Positions 1 through 8,000 of a stretch of DNA of 64,000 bases are shown piece by piece (the stretch's first letter is position 1; every line of letters starts with the position of its first letter). The notes below the pieces were generated by a model. That model had not been told where the DNA came from. It did no database searches and worked only from the letters and a program-made list of their open reading frames with translations. The stretch comes from Inquilinus ginsengisoli_A (lineage in GTDB: Bacteria; Pseudomonadota; Alphaproteobacteria; DSM-16000; Inquilinaceae), in the NCBI RefSeq assembly GCF_031453975.1, contig NZ_JAVDPW010000002.1:124001-188000 (forward strand). Direction: 5' to 3'. A program made the translations under genes and the position numbers.

Positions 1-272
1 TCGACCCCGAGACCGGGGCGGTTCTCCGCACCATCGAATCCAACCGCTTCGTCACCGGGGTCAGCTGGGTCGACGGCGAGCTCTGGCACGGCACCTGGGA
101 GGGCGACGAGAGCGACGTGAGGCGGATCGACCCCCAGACCGGGGAGGCCCTGGAGATTCTCGAAATGCCGCCGGGAACCGCCGTGTCGGGGCTGGAATCC
201 GACGGCGGCGACCAGTTCTTCTGTGGCGGCGGCCCCACCGGCAAGCTCAGGGCCGTCCGCCGGCCCCGGTGA
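1..272 (+). CDS. C-terminal fragment of a beta-propeller-like protein
   Basis: This is the end of a gene that begins before the window; the reading frame starts at base 3 and stops with TGA at 270-272. The visible 89 residues contain two similar stretches, DPETGAVLRTIE and DPQTGEALEILE, separated by about 40 residues with WVDGELWHGTW between them. Such spacing is typical of beta-propeller blades of the NHL/quinoprotein kind. The function is unknown. The tail (LEMPPGTAVSGLESDGGDQF) is closely matched by a broken reading frame at 34552-34647, so a paralogue once existed there. Codon use matches the neighbouring genes. Confidence 0.6.
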   Translation, partial: DPETGAVLRTIESNRFVTGVSWVDGELWHGTWEGDESDVRRIDPQTGEALEILEMPPGTAVSGLESDGGDQFFCGGGPTGKLRAVRRPR

Positions 273-372
273 GGCGACCGGCAGTGGCTCCGGCCCCCGT
301 CGACTCCACGAGCACTGTGTCCACGCAGCCTGCGGATGGGGTTCGTCGGTTGATCACCTCGTACCGGGTGAG

Positions 373-1176
373 TCAGCTGCCGGTCGACATGTACTTCGAC
401 ACTCCGATCCGCCATGCCAGAAACGAGAGGGCCAGGAGGCCGAATCCCGCCGCCGGCGCCATCGGCAGAAACCAATCGGGGGCGCCCAGGGGATCGGATC
501 GCCCCAGGATGGCGAGCACCGGATAATACGCCACGCAGGCCAGCGGCACGATGAAGGTCAGGAAGGTGCGGAACCAGCGGGCATAGAGGCCGAGTGGGAA
601 CTGGCCCGCATAGACGCCGCCGTAGGTGAGGGCGTTGACGGCTTCCAGGCTTTCGATGGTCCAGAAGGCCATGGCGGCCTGAAAGATGAAGAGGGCGACG
701 AAGAAGGCCGTGCCGCCGGCGATCGTCCAGAGGGCCAGGACGACGGTCTCCGGGGTCCACATGAACTGCAGGGATTCGGTGGCTGCCACCAGGATGACGG
801 CCGCCTGCACGAACCGCCCGAACCGGCTGATACGGAAGTCATGGCCCACCAGCTGCAGCGCCGCCGACCGGGGCCTGAGCAGCAGGCGGTCGAAATCGCC
901 CGTGCGCACGAAATCGGTGCCGAAGACGTCGAATCCGCGGGTCACGAAATCGGCGATGGAAAAGCTGATGCCGATCAGGGCGTAGAAGAACATCACCTCC
1001 CCGAAGCTCCAGCCCTTCACGGCCCCGAACCGGTCGAACAAGGCCCAGATCGAGACGATCTCGATGGCCGTCGAAGCCAGCTGCCCGAAGGTCAGCATCA
1101 TCGCCGATGCCGGGTATTGCATCTGGCTGCGGATCGAGGCCGTGAAATACCGGACGAGCAGGGTGATGCCGTTCAC
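373..1176 (-). CDS. ABC-2 family transporter permease (second subunit)
   Basis: The 267-residue membrane protein has about six hydrophobic segments and resembles the COG3694-type permeases that occur with COG4587 permeases and COG4586 ATPases. I chose GTG at 1176 because it lies 4 bases after the stop of the upstream permease gene and has a GGGAGGG ribosome site in that gene's last codons; an upstream ATG at 1215 would overlap the neighbour by 35 bases. It would pair with the permease at 1181-2014 and the ATPase at 2018-3010 to form an export-type transporter without a periplasmic binding protein. The substrate cannot be told from sequence. Confidence 0.88.
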   Translation of the reverse strand: MNGITLLVRYFTASIRSQMQYPASAMMLTFGQLASTAIEIVSIWALFDRFGAVKGWSFGEVMFFYALIGISFSIADFVTRGFDVFGTDFVRTGDFDRLLLRPRSAALQLVGHDFRISRFGRFVQAAVILVAATESLQFMWTPETVVLALWTIAGGTAFFVALFIFQAAMAFWTIESLEAVNALTYGGVYAGQFPLGLYARWFRTFLTFIVPLACVAYYPVLAILGRSDPLGAPDWFLPMAPAAGFGLLALSFLAWRIGVSKYMSTGS

Positions 1177-1180
1177 CGCC

Positions 1181-2014
1181 CTACCCTCCCTGGACTTCGA
1201 GGCGGCGCACGACACGGCGCAGCCACAGCCGGCCGGCGACGATCAGGGCGAAGGTCCAGAACGCCTGCAGCCCGATTCCCGCCCAGGCCATGAAGCCCGC
1301 CAGCGCGCCGGAATAGATCCGATTGGGGATGTCGAGGACGCCGGCCAGGGGCTGGATGAAGAGCGCCGCGCGGATCGCGTCGGGATAGAGCGGCAAGGGC
1401 AGCAGGGAGCCGGAGAAGACGATGACCACCGGCATGGCCAGGGAGTTGACACCCCGGGCATTGAGCGTCGCCACCACGACGATGTTGATCAGCATGACGA
1501 CAGCGCAGGAGAGCGCCGCCGCCAAAGACAGCGAGAGGATGAAAAGCAGGGCGGCGGAAGCATTCGGCGGCGGCTTCCAGGCCCATTCCGCCTGGCCGAG
1601 CAGGGGCAGGGCGACCCCGGCCGCGAGAGCCATCAGACCCAGTCTGGGAGCGACGCGGGCCGTCATCCAGCCGGCCGTGCGGGCATACCAGAGGGCATAG
1701 GCATCCACCGGTCGCAGCCGATCGTAGCCGATCGCGCCTGTGCGCACCGCCGCGGCGATATCGGGATCTGCGGCCCAGGGCAGCAGGGCCAGGAGGCCTT
1801 GGGCCAGCCAAGTGTATGTGACGGCCTGGGAGAGGTCGAAGGATGTGCCGGCGGCGGCCTCCGGCGCGCCAAGGTAGAAAGCGGCCAGCACCATGACGCG
1901 CACCGCGCCGAACCAGCATTGGGTGGCGAAGCCGGCCACGGCCGCGGCCCGATACTGCATCATCAGCAGGAATCGCGAGGAAAAGGCCGCGATGTAGGGA
2001 CGGAGGGCCTCCAT
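1181..2014 (-). CDS. ABC-2 family transporter permease (first subunit)
   Basis: This 277-residue protein has about six predicted membrane segments and the make-up of COG4587-type ABC-2 permeases (for example the ARG-rich loop after the second third and the PLPLYPDAIR stretch before the last helices). It starts 3 bases downstream of the stop of the ATPase gene (2018), and its stop is 4 bases from the start of the next permease, so the three genes form one transcript. Two different permeases plus one ATPase suggest a heterodimeric membrane part. Its likely role is export of a lipid-like or drug-like compound, which is inferred from the family only. Confidence 0.88.
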   Translation of the reverse strand: MEALRPYIAAFSSRFLLMMQYRAAAVAGFATQCWFGAVRVMVLAAFYLGAPEAAAGTSFDLSQAVTYTWLAQGLLALLPWAADPDIAAAVRTGAIGYDRLRPVDAYALWYARTAGWMTARVAPRLGLMALAAGVALPLLGQAEWAWKPPPNASAALLFILSLSLAAALSCAVVMLINIVVVATLNARGVNSLAMPVVIVFSGSLLPLPLYPDAIRAALFIQPLAGVLDIPNRIYSGALAGFMAWAGIGLQAFWTFALIVAGRLWLRRVVRRLEVQGG

Positions 2015-2017
2015 GGG

Positions 2018-3010
2018 TCAGGCCTCGCCGGCGCCGTGCAGGTCGTAGAACCGGGCGATTACCTCCTCGATGGCCGGCTGCTCGACATGGATGTCGTCGA
2101 CCGCGTGCCCTGCCGTGATGGCCGCGATGAGCGCCGGGGCGTTGGTCATGCGGGGATCGAAGGCAAGCTCCATGGACCGTCCGCTGCGACCCCGGATCTC
2201 GACGCCGGGCAAGGCGAGATCAGGCGCATCCTGGGCGAAATCCACGAACAGCCGGCGCTCGGTGAGCACGGTGGCGCGCAGGGCTTCGAAGGGGCTGTCC
2301 GCTAGGACCCGGCCATGGCCGATGACGATGACCCGCTCCGCCAGGGCCTCGATGTCATGCATGTCGTGGGTGGTGAGCAGGACGGTGACGCCGCGCTCGC
2401 GGTTCAGTGTCTTGATGAATTCCCGCACCGCCAGTTTCGAAGGCGCATCGAGGCCTATGGTCGGCTCGTCGAGAAAGAGGATCGACGGCTCGTGCAGCAG
2501 GGCCGCGGCAAGTTCCGCCCGCATGCGCTGGCCGAGCGAGAGCTGTCGCACCGGCTGGTCGAGAAGACGCTCCAGCCGGAGCATCCCGACCAGCTCGTCG
2601 CGGGTCGTCCGGTAGCGTCGCGGATCCACCCGATAGATGTCGCGCAGCAGGTCGAAGCCGTCGATGACCGGCAGGTCCCACCACAGCTGCGTCCTCTGGC
2701 CGAACACGACGCCGATGCGGGCAACGTGGCTGATGCGGTCGAGATGGGGAACCAGACCGTCGATCTCGACCCGGCCGGAATCGGGCCGCAGGATCCCCGA
2801 GAGAATCTTGATGGTGGTCGATTTACCCGCGCCGTTGGGGCCGATGAAGCCCAGGAGTTCCCCTCGCTCCAAGGCGAAGCTGACGTCCTTCAGCGCCTCC
2901 ACCGTGCGCCAGCGTCGGCGGACGAGTCCGCGCACGGCGCCCAGCACGCCGGGATCGCGTTCGGCCACGCGATAGGTCTTCGCCAGGCCCTGAACCAGGA
3001 TCTGGGCCAT
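2018..3010 (-). CDS. ABC transporter ATP-binding protein of the ABC-2 system
   Basis: The 330-residue protein has a Walker A motif GPNGAGKS at residues 57-64, the signature LSLGQRM, a Walker B stretch ILFLDEPTIGLD and a switch histidine (TTHDMHD). It belongs to the COG4586 group, which carries an extra C-terminal region of about 90 residues and an N-terminal basic insertion (RGLVRRRWR). The frame is open further upstream, but ATG at 3010 is preferred because MAQILVQGLAKTYRV is the normal family N-terminus. It heads a three-gene operon with two permeases. It should energise export by the complex in the inner membrane. Confidence 0.92.
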   Translation of the reverse strand: MAQILVQGLAKTYRVAERDPGVLGAVRGLVRRRWRTVEALKDVSFALERGELLGFIGPNGAGKSTTIKILSGILRPDSGRVEIDGLVPHLDRISHVARIGVVFGQRTQLWWDLPVIDGFDLLRDIYRVDPRRYRTTRDELVGMLRLERLLDQPVRQLSLGQRMRAELAAALLHEPSILFLDEPTIGLDAPSKLAVREFIKTLNRERGVTVLLTTHDMHDIEALAERVIVIGHGRVLADSPFEALRATVLTERRLFVDFAQDAPDLALPGVEIRGRSGRSMELAFDPRMTNAPALIAAITAGHAVDDIHVEQPAIEEVIARFYDLHGAGEA

Positions 3011-3151
3011 GGCGGCCCCCGGAATGTCAAAGAAGGGGCCGACAGTATTGGCCCGCTTCAGCGAGGTCAACGGCGGGTCGATTATCGGGATGGAACGTCT
3101 TGCTTGGGGTGACGGGACTGCGCCGCCGGGGCGGCGCAGTCTCCGGATCGA

Positions 3152-3616
3152 TCAGGCGGCGTCCTTGGCCGGCACGTCGACCTTGGGGATGGCGCGGAGG
3201 CCGACCTGCACCCGGTTCCACAGGTTGATCGTTCCGATCAGCAGGGTGAGGTTGCCGATCTCGGTGTCGCCGAAGCGGCCCTTCAGCACCGCATAGTCGG
3301 CATCGGGGGCGCCCGTCTCGGCGACCTTGGTCAGGCTCTCGGTCCAGGCCAGCGCGGCGCGCTCGCGGTCGGTGAACACAGGGGATTCCCGCCAGGCATC
3401 GAGCAGGTGGATCCGCATCGGGCTCTCGCCATGCTTCACCGCGTCGGTGGCGTGCATGTGGATGCAGAAGGCGCAGCCGTTGATCTGCGACGCGCGCAGC
3501 TTCACCAGTTGGATCAGGCTGTGCTCGAGGCCGCTGTTCTCCACAGCGGTGCCGACGGCCATCATCGCCTTGGTCCCTTCGGGGGCGACCTGGAAGATGT
3601 TCAGGCGCGGGGTCAT
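3152..3616 (-). CDS. AhpD/carboxymuconolactone decarboxylase-family protein
   Basis: The 154-residue protein carries the redox motif C48-A-F-C51-I-H-M-H55, the CxxCxxxH pattern of AhpD-like alkylhydroperoxidases. These small helical proteins reduce peroxides through the cysteine pair. The start ATG at 3616 overlaps the stop of the upstream gene (ATGA), so the two are translationally coupled. An open frame continues upstream of this ATG but there overlaps the neighbour's coding sequence. The physiological reductant and substrate are unknown. It forms a small operon with the membrane protein at 3613-4038 and probably the NmrA-like gene at 4070-4834. Confidence 0.9.
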   Translation of the reverse strand: MTPRLNIFQVAPEGTKAMMAVGTAVENSGLEHSLIQLVKLRASQINGCAFCIHMHATDAVKHGESPMRIHLLDAWRESPVFTDRERAALAWTESLTKVAETGAPDADYAVLKGRFGDTEIGNLTLLIGTINLWNRVQVGLRAIPKVDVPAKDAA

Positions 3617-4038
3617 GAGTATCTCTCTCTGAGGGAATGGGTCGAGCGGGCGTCCGAAATCGCCCAGAGGGTCAGGAGCACCCCGATCGCGGCCGGGAGC
3701 GTCACCGCCGGAAAGTCGCGGATCAGCACCGACGGCCCGCAGATGCCAACGGCGACCTCCCAGTAGTGGAACAGGGCGTGGCCGCCCAGCCACAGGGTGG
3801 GCGCGGCCCAGAAGATGATCCGGTGCCGCGGCTGCGCGGCGCCGAACAGGTAGGACGTGCCGACGAACAGGAAGATCAGTCCGATATCGCGGATGAAGTG
3901 CTGGTTGAACGGGCCGGTCGTGGTGACGCCGGGCACGGCGAAGTACCAGCTGTCCGGCGACAACAGCATAAACACGCCGTTCGCCTCGGCCAGAAGCCCC
4001 ATGAGCACGGCCACGCCGACGCAGATCTGCTTCAGCAT
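3613..4038 (-). CDS. Small integral membrane protein of unknown function
   Basis: This 141-residue protein has four hydrophobic stretches, starting with a leading one (MLKQICVGVAVLMGLLAEAN). The loop residues SPDSWYF, PFNQHFIRDIG and HALFHYWEVA look conserved, with several histidines and tryptophans. I do not recognise a characterised family. It lies between an NAD(P)-binding NmrA-like protein and an AhpD-like protein, and its stop overlaps the AhpD start. This suggests a shared stress or redox role, which is inference. The ATG at 4038 is preferred over an upstream start because the extra leader would be arginine-rich and overlaps the 3' end of the neighbour. Confidence 0.75.
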   Translation of the reverse strand: MLKQICVGVAVLMGLLAEANGVFMLLSPDSWYFAVPGVTTTGPFNQHFIRDIGLIFLFVGTSYLFGAAQPRHRIIFWAAPTLWLGGHALFHYWEVAVGICGPSVLIRDFPAVTLPAAIGVLLTLWAISDARSTHSLRERYS

Positions 4039-4069
4039 CGCTGAGTCCTTTCTTGATGGACGTCGCCGG

Positions 4070-4834
4070 TCACTTCTTCTTCGGCGGCGGCGGGACGTTG
4101 GCCAGCCACCAGTCGATGGTGGTGGAGCCGAGGCGGGCATCCGGGCCGGGCATCAGCGACCGGTCGTCCACCTTGATGCCGTAATACGGCGCCTGCGGGT
4201 CCGTGATCACCTGGCGCGGATCCTTGTCGTAGGCGAGGACCTTGGCGATCATGTCGTCGAGATGGACCGGGACGGGTCCGCCGACCTCCCGCATGCCGTT
4301 CGCCGGTGCGGCCAGCGCCGCCTCGGCCATCGCGGCCGCGACGTCCTGCGCCGCCATCGGCTGGAACAGGGTGTGCGGCAGGCGCACGGCGCCGTCCACC
4401 ATGGAGATGTCCGCGATGGTGCGGATGAACTCGAAGAACTGGCAGGCGCGGAGCAAGGTGTAGGGGATCGGCGAGGCCTTGATCAGGCGCTCCTGCGCCA
4501 GCTTGGCGCGGAAATAGCCGCTTTCCAGCAGCCGCTCGGTGCCGACGACCGACAGGGCGACATGGTGCCGGACCCCGGCCTTCACCTCCGCCGCGGTGAT
4601 GTTGCGGCCGGCGGTCTGGAAGAACTCCATCGCCGCCTGCTCCTCGAAGGACGGGGAGTTGGCGAGGTCGACGACGACGTCGGCCCCCGTCAGCGCCTCG
4701 GCCAGCCCCTGGCCGGTGACGGTGTCGACGCCCGTGCTCGGGGCGGCGGCCAGGGCGTGGTGGCCCTTCTGGCTCAGCATGGCCACGACCTTGGACCCGA
4801 TCAGGCCGGTCCCGCCGATGACGACGATTTTCAT
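4070..4834 (-). CDS. NAD(P)-binding NmrA/atypical SDR-family protein
   Basis: The 254-residue protein begins MKIVVIGGTGLIGSKV, the GxxGxxG nucleotide-binding motif of atypical short-chain dehydrogenases, and continues with DVVVDLANSPSFEEQ and the region PYTLLRACQFFEF typical of NmrA-like proteins. It lacks the YxxxK catalytic pair, so it may be a redox sensor or a quinone-type reductase. The ATG at 4834 has an AGAGGTG ribosome site; an open frame upstream of it is not supported. The next gene on the same strand starts 31 bases after its stop, so the three genes to 3152 are probably co-transcribed. Confidence 0.85.
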   Translation of the reverse strand: MKIVVIGGTGLIGSKVVAMLSQKGHHALAAAPSTGVDTVTGQGLAEALTGADVVVDLANSPSFEEQAAMEFFQTAGRNITAAEVKAGVRHHVALSVVGTERLLESGYFRAKLAQERLIKASPIPYTLLRACQFFEFIRTIADISMVDGAVRLPHTLFQPMAAQDVAAAMAEAALAAPANGMREVGGPVPVHLDDMIAKVLAYDKDPRQVITDPQAPYYGIKVDDRSLMPGPDARLGSTTIDWWLANVPPPPKKK

Positions 4835-5019
4835 GGGTTCACCTCTCACGGTCTGGCCATCGGCGGCCGCCCCGGTCGAGGGTCCCTCCCCTTCATCCCG
4901 CGGCCGGCGCCTGGCAACGAGCGGAAGGATCGCGGATCGCCCCCTCCCCGACCATTGTGCCGACCGCCAATCCCGCACATCAAAGGATGGACGAACCTCG
5001 ACCTTGGCACAGGTCGGGC

Positions 5020-6726
5020 CTACAGCGGCCGCGTCTCCCAGCCCTGCGCCGCGATGGGCTCCGCCGGAAGCCACAGCCGGAAGCACGCGCCGCCCTCGGG
5101 ACGGTTCGAGGCGACGATGCCGCCGCCATGCGCCGTCATGATCGACTGGCAGATGGCGAGGCCCAGCCCCATTCCTTCGTCCTTGGTGGTGAAGAAGCCC
5201 TCGAAGATGCGGTCGAGGTCTTCAGCCGGGATGCCGGGCCCGTTGTCCCGGATCACGAAGACGACCTCGCCGGCTTCGCTGAGCCCGGTGCTCAGTTCGA
5301 CCAGCCCGCCCTTCGCGCCGGCCTGGCCGATGGCCTGGGCGCTGTTGACCAGCAGGTTGACGATCACCTGCTGCAGCTGGACCCGGTCTCCGATCACGCG
5401 GGGCAGGCCGAGCCCGAGCCTTGCCGACAATCGGATCGAGCGGGTTTCGATGTCATGGCGAAGGAACAGCAGCGCCTCGTCGACCACCTCGTTCAGCTCC
5501 AGGGGCCGGCGCTCCGGCGCATGTTTCGCCGTCATCGCCCGGATGCGCTGGACGATCTCGGTCGCATGGCGGGCACTCGCCGCGATCCGGGTCGTTAGTT
5601 GCACGACCTTCGCCAGGTTCGGCTCGTCGCGCGCGAGCCACCGCAGGCTGGTCTCCGCATTGGTGAAAATCGCGGCGAGCGGCTGGTTCACCTCATGCGC
5701 GATCGAGGTGGCGAGCTCGCCGAGGGTCGAGATGCGGGCGGCCCGCGTGAAATCGGCCTGAAGCTGGCGAAGCTGCGCCTCGGTGCGAAGCCGGTCGGTG
5801 AGGTCGTCCAGGCTGATGACCGTCACATCCAGCTGTTCCGGCGGCGTCGGAAAGGTCACCGCCAGTTGAACGTCGAGCAGCCGGCCATCGAGCGTGCACA
5901 GCTTCATCACCTCGGCATGGCTGCGGCGCCCGTCGAATTGCGCGACCATGACCCTCCGGGTGGTCTCGGGGGACGCCTGGAGCAGGCATTTCACCGGGCC
6001 GACAAGATCCGTCGCGCTCGTCGCGCCGAACAACAGCGCCGCGGCCCGGTTGATCTCCGTGATGCGCACGCTCTGCTCCGCGAAGGCGAGCAGCTCCGGA
6101 TGGGCATCGAGATAGGAATCGAGGTCGTTGACGCCCTCTGCCTTCAGCCGCGCGAACACCCGGCCCATCGCCCTCGCGTCGACCCGGAGGAGAGGGTTGG
6201 GTATGTGGTGGATGAGCTTGCGGTAGCGTTCCTCGCTCGCACGCAGCGACCAGTAGGAACGGCGGTCGTTCACCGCGCCCCTCACGGCCACGAACACCGT
6301 GTCGGCGCCCGTCTCATGCGAGCGCCACACCGTCAGCACGGGATCCTGCAGCAGCAACGAGCCGATGTCGCGTGTCCGGATCACGCGAGGGGACCGGTCG
6401 GTCGCGACATCAGCGATCAGTTCGGCAAGATCATCCTGGCTGTCCGGCGGCCAGAAATCCGCGATGGGCCGGCCGATCATCTCCTCGCGGCCCGCAGGAG
6501 CCCCCACCAGATGCGCGGCGCGCTCGTTGAGGCCCACGACGCGGGAGCGCCCCAGCACCTCCCCAACCCAATCCGCCTGGGGCTCGCGGCCTGACGGACC
6601 GGCGCCGACGAACATCCGGGCGTCTGCCGTGTCGAGCTCCCAATAGGGCGACCCGCGATACAGCGCATCGAACTCCGGGACGAACCCGGCGTGAAGCTCG
6701 CTGGTCGAAGAACGCATCTCGGACAT
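5020..6726 (-). CDS. PAS-domain sensor histidine kinase
   Basis: The 568-residue protein has no signal peptide or membrane segments, so it is a soluble sensor. Residues 20-150 and about 165-310 look like PAS-type sensor domains. The phosphorylated histidine is H344 in the H-box SIAHEVNQPL. ATPase motifs follow: N-box around N457/N461, G1 DNGPGIP at 494-500 and G2 GMGLGLA at 518-524. It starts 1 base after the stop of the upstream receiver gene and has a GGAGG ribosome site. Together with the two response regulators upstream it forms a three-gene signalling operon resembling FixL/FixJ-type systems. The signal is unknown. Confidence 0.93.
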   Translation of the reverse strand: MSEMRSSTSELHAGFVPEFDALYRGSPYWELDTADARMFVGAGPSGREPQADWVGEVLGRSRVVGLNERAAHLVGAPAGREEMIGRPIADFWPPDSQDDLAELIADVATDRSPRVIRTRDIGSLLLQDPVLTVWRSHETGADTVFVAVRGAVNDRRSYWSLRASEERYRKLIHHIPNPLLRVDARAMGRVFARLKAEGVNDLDSYLDAHPELLAFAEQSVRITEINRAAALLFGATSATDLVGPVKCLLQASPETTRRVMVAQFDGRRSHAEVMKLCTLDGRLLDVQLAVTFPTPPEQLDVTVISLDDLTDRLRTEAQLRQLQADFTRAARISTLGELATSIAHEVNQPLAAIFTNAETSLRWLARDEPNLAKVVQLTTRIAASARHATEIVQRIRAMTAKHAPERRPLELNEVVDEALLFLRHDIETRSIRLSARLGLGLPRVIGDRVQLQQVIVNLLVNSAQAIGQAGAKGGLVELSTGLSEAGEVVFVIRDNGPGIPAEDLDRIFEGFFTTKDEGMGLGLAICQSIMTAHGGGIVASNRPEGGACFRLWLPAEPIAAQGWETRPL

Positions 6727-6727
6727 A

Positions 6728-7189
6728 TCAGCCTCCGGGTAAGTCTTCTTCGTCGAGCTGTTCGTCGCGTCCGTCGTCGTGGCCCAGCACCGACCTGAGG
6801 TGGTCGAGAAGCGCGCTGTCGTCCACCGGTTTGGCCAGGTAGGCGCAGGCGCCGCCGTCCAGCGCCCGCGCCCGCGTTGCCGGATCGGGCGCGGAGGTGA
6901 TGATGACCACGGGCAGGGTCGAACCGAGGGCGCGCAGCCGGCGATGCAGATCGATCCCGTCCATCCCCGGCATCCGCACGTCGGTGATGAGGCAGTCGAA
7001 CCGTCCGGGTGCGTGGTGCGCGAGGAAGGCCGCCGCACCGTCGAAGGCGCTGCAGGAAAACCCCATCACCTGGAGAAGCTCCGACAACGCGTCGCGCATG
7101 GCTTCGTCATCGTCGACGATCGCGATCACGGGCACCTTGGACAAGCGGATGGCCTTCATTGATGCGGCTGTGCCCCCATGTCGCGCCAT
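6728..7189 (-). CDS. Single-domain response regulator (CheY-like receiver)
   Basis: This protein of about 153 residues is a receiver domain only. It has the acidic pocket IVDDDEA, the phospho-acceptor aspartate in DCLITDVRMPGMDG (D70) and the conserved lysine in YLAKPVDD. No output domain follows; the C-terminus is acidic (DDGRDEQLDEEDLPGG). It lies between a FixJ-like regulator and the kinase and is probably a phosphate sink or relay. The start is uncertain: ATG 7189 is given because it clears the upstream gene (stop at 7219) and has a weak GGGTGG site; ATG 7159 is the alternative. Confidence 0.85.
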   Translation of the reverse strand: MARHGGTAASMKAIRLSKVPVIAIVDDDEAMRDALSELLQVMGFSCSAFDGAAAFLAHHAPGRFDCLITDVRMPGMDGIDLHRRLRALGSTLPVVIITSAPDPATRARALDGGACAYLAKPVDDSALLDHLRSVLGHDDGRDEQLDEEDLPGG

Positions 7190-7218
7190 CCGCGGCCCAC
7201 CCGTAACTATCCCGTGGT

Positions 7219-7866
7219 TTAGGTCGGCTCCTCCTCGCGAAGGTCCGGCGGAAGGGCCTCCCACGCGCGAATGAGCTCACCGACGGATGTGGCGTTCATC
7301 TTCCTCATCGTATTGCTGCGATGAAGCTTGACGGTGACCTCGCTGATGCCGAGGTCAAACGCGACCTGCTTGTTGAAGCGCCCCAGCGCCACGGCGCACA
7401 TCACCTGCCGCTCACGCCGGGTCAGGGTCTTGTAGCGGTCGCCATGCAGCCGGGCGACCCGGGCCTTGGCACGCTGGGCGACATCGCGCTCGATGCCGAT
7501 CGTGACGGCGTCCAGCAAGGTCTGGTCGCGCACCGGCTTGGTCAGGAAATCGATGGCGCCGGCCTTCATCGCCTGGACCGTCATCGGGATATCGCCGTGG
7601 CCGGTCAGGAAGACGATCGGCTTGTCCTTGCCGTTGGATGCGAGATGCTGCTGCAGATCGAGCCCGCTCGTCCCGGGCAGGCGCACGTCGAGGACCAGGC
7701 ATCCCGAACGGTCCGGCAGCGTCGCGTCCAGCAGCTCGCGCGCCGATGCGAACCCGGCGGCATCGAGCCCGACCGAAAGCATGAGCTCCTGCAGTGCGAA
7801 GCGCACGGCTTCGTCGTCATCGACGATCAGCACCAGGGGGCGCTCGGTTGCGACGACCGTGTTCAT
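7219..7866 (-). CDS. FixJ-family two-component response regulator (receiver + LuxR HTH)
   Basis: The 215-residue protein has an N-terminal receiver (IVDDDEA; phospho-acceptor D60 in LVLDVRLPGTSGLD; KPV lysine) and a C-terminal LuxR-type DNA-binding domain from about residue 150 (LTRRERQVM...GISEVTVKLHRSNTMRKM). This is the FixJ/StyR/TtrR layout. I chose the ATG at 7866; a TTG two codons upstream is possible. It heads an operon with a lone receiver and a PAS kinase, which should phosphorylate it. The AT-rich region upstream (7867-8000) holds inverted and direct repeats that may be its own or a partner's binding site. Confidence 0.93.
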   Translation of the reverse strand: MNTVVATERPLVLIVDDDEAVRFALQELMLSVGLDAAGFASARELLDATLPDRSGCLVLDVRLPGTSGLDLQQHLASNGKDKPIVFLTGHGDIPMTVQAMKAGAIDFLTKPVRDQTLLDAVTIGIERDVAQRAKARVARLHGDRYKTLTRRERQVMCAVALGRFNKQVAFDLGISEVTVKLHRSNTMRKMNATSVGELIRAWEALPPDLREEEPT

Positions 7867-7927
7867 GGCCAATCCCGGTTCGGTGAGGCGATTGCGGTCA
7901 GGTGAACCATAATTCGGACCCTAACAG

Positions 7928-7976
7928 TCCTTAATAGGGATCGCAACGATAATTGAGGATATTATTTATCCTTAAT
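7928..7976 (-). promoter_or_regulatory. AT-rich promoter region with repeated half-sites before the two-component operon
   Basis: The 134-base gap upstream of the FixJ-like gene is strikingly AT-rich for this DNA. It has an inverted repeat ATTGAGGATA (7952-7961) / TATCCTTAAT (7967-7976) with a 5-base spacer and one mismatch. The half-site TCCTTAAT occurs twice in direct orientation, at 7928-7935 and 7969-7976. This arrangement suits a promoter with a dimeric regulator site, possibly autoregulation. No terminator-like T-run is attached. Confidence 0.5.
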
Positions 7977-8000
7977 CAAACGACGGTTCGGCCATCCCTG

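Noticed and set aside
3857..5761. Plus-strand open frame of 634 codons
   Set aside because: It runs antisense to the membrane protein, NmrA-like and kinase genes. Its composition is that of a shadow frame, and it crosses three genuine genes with motifs.
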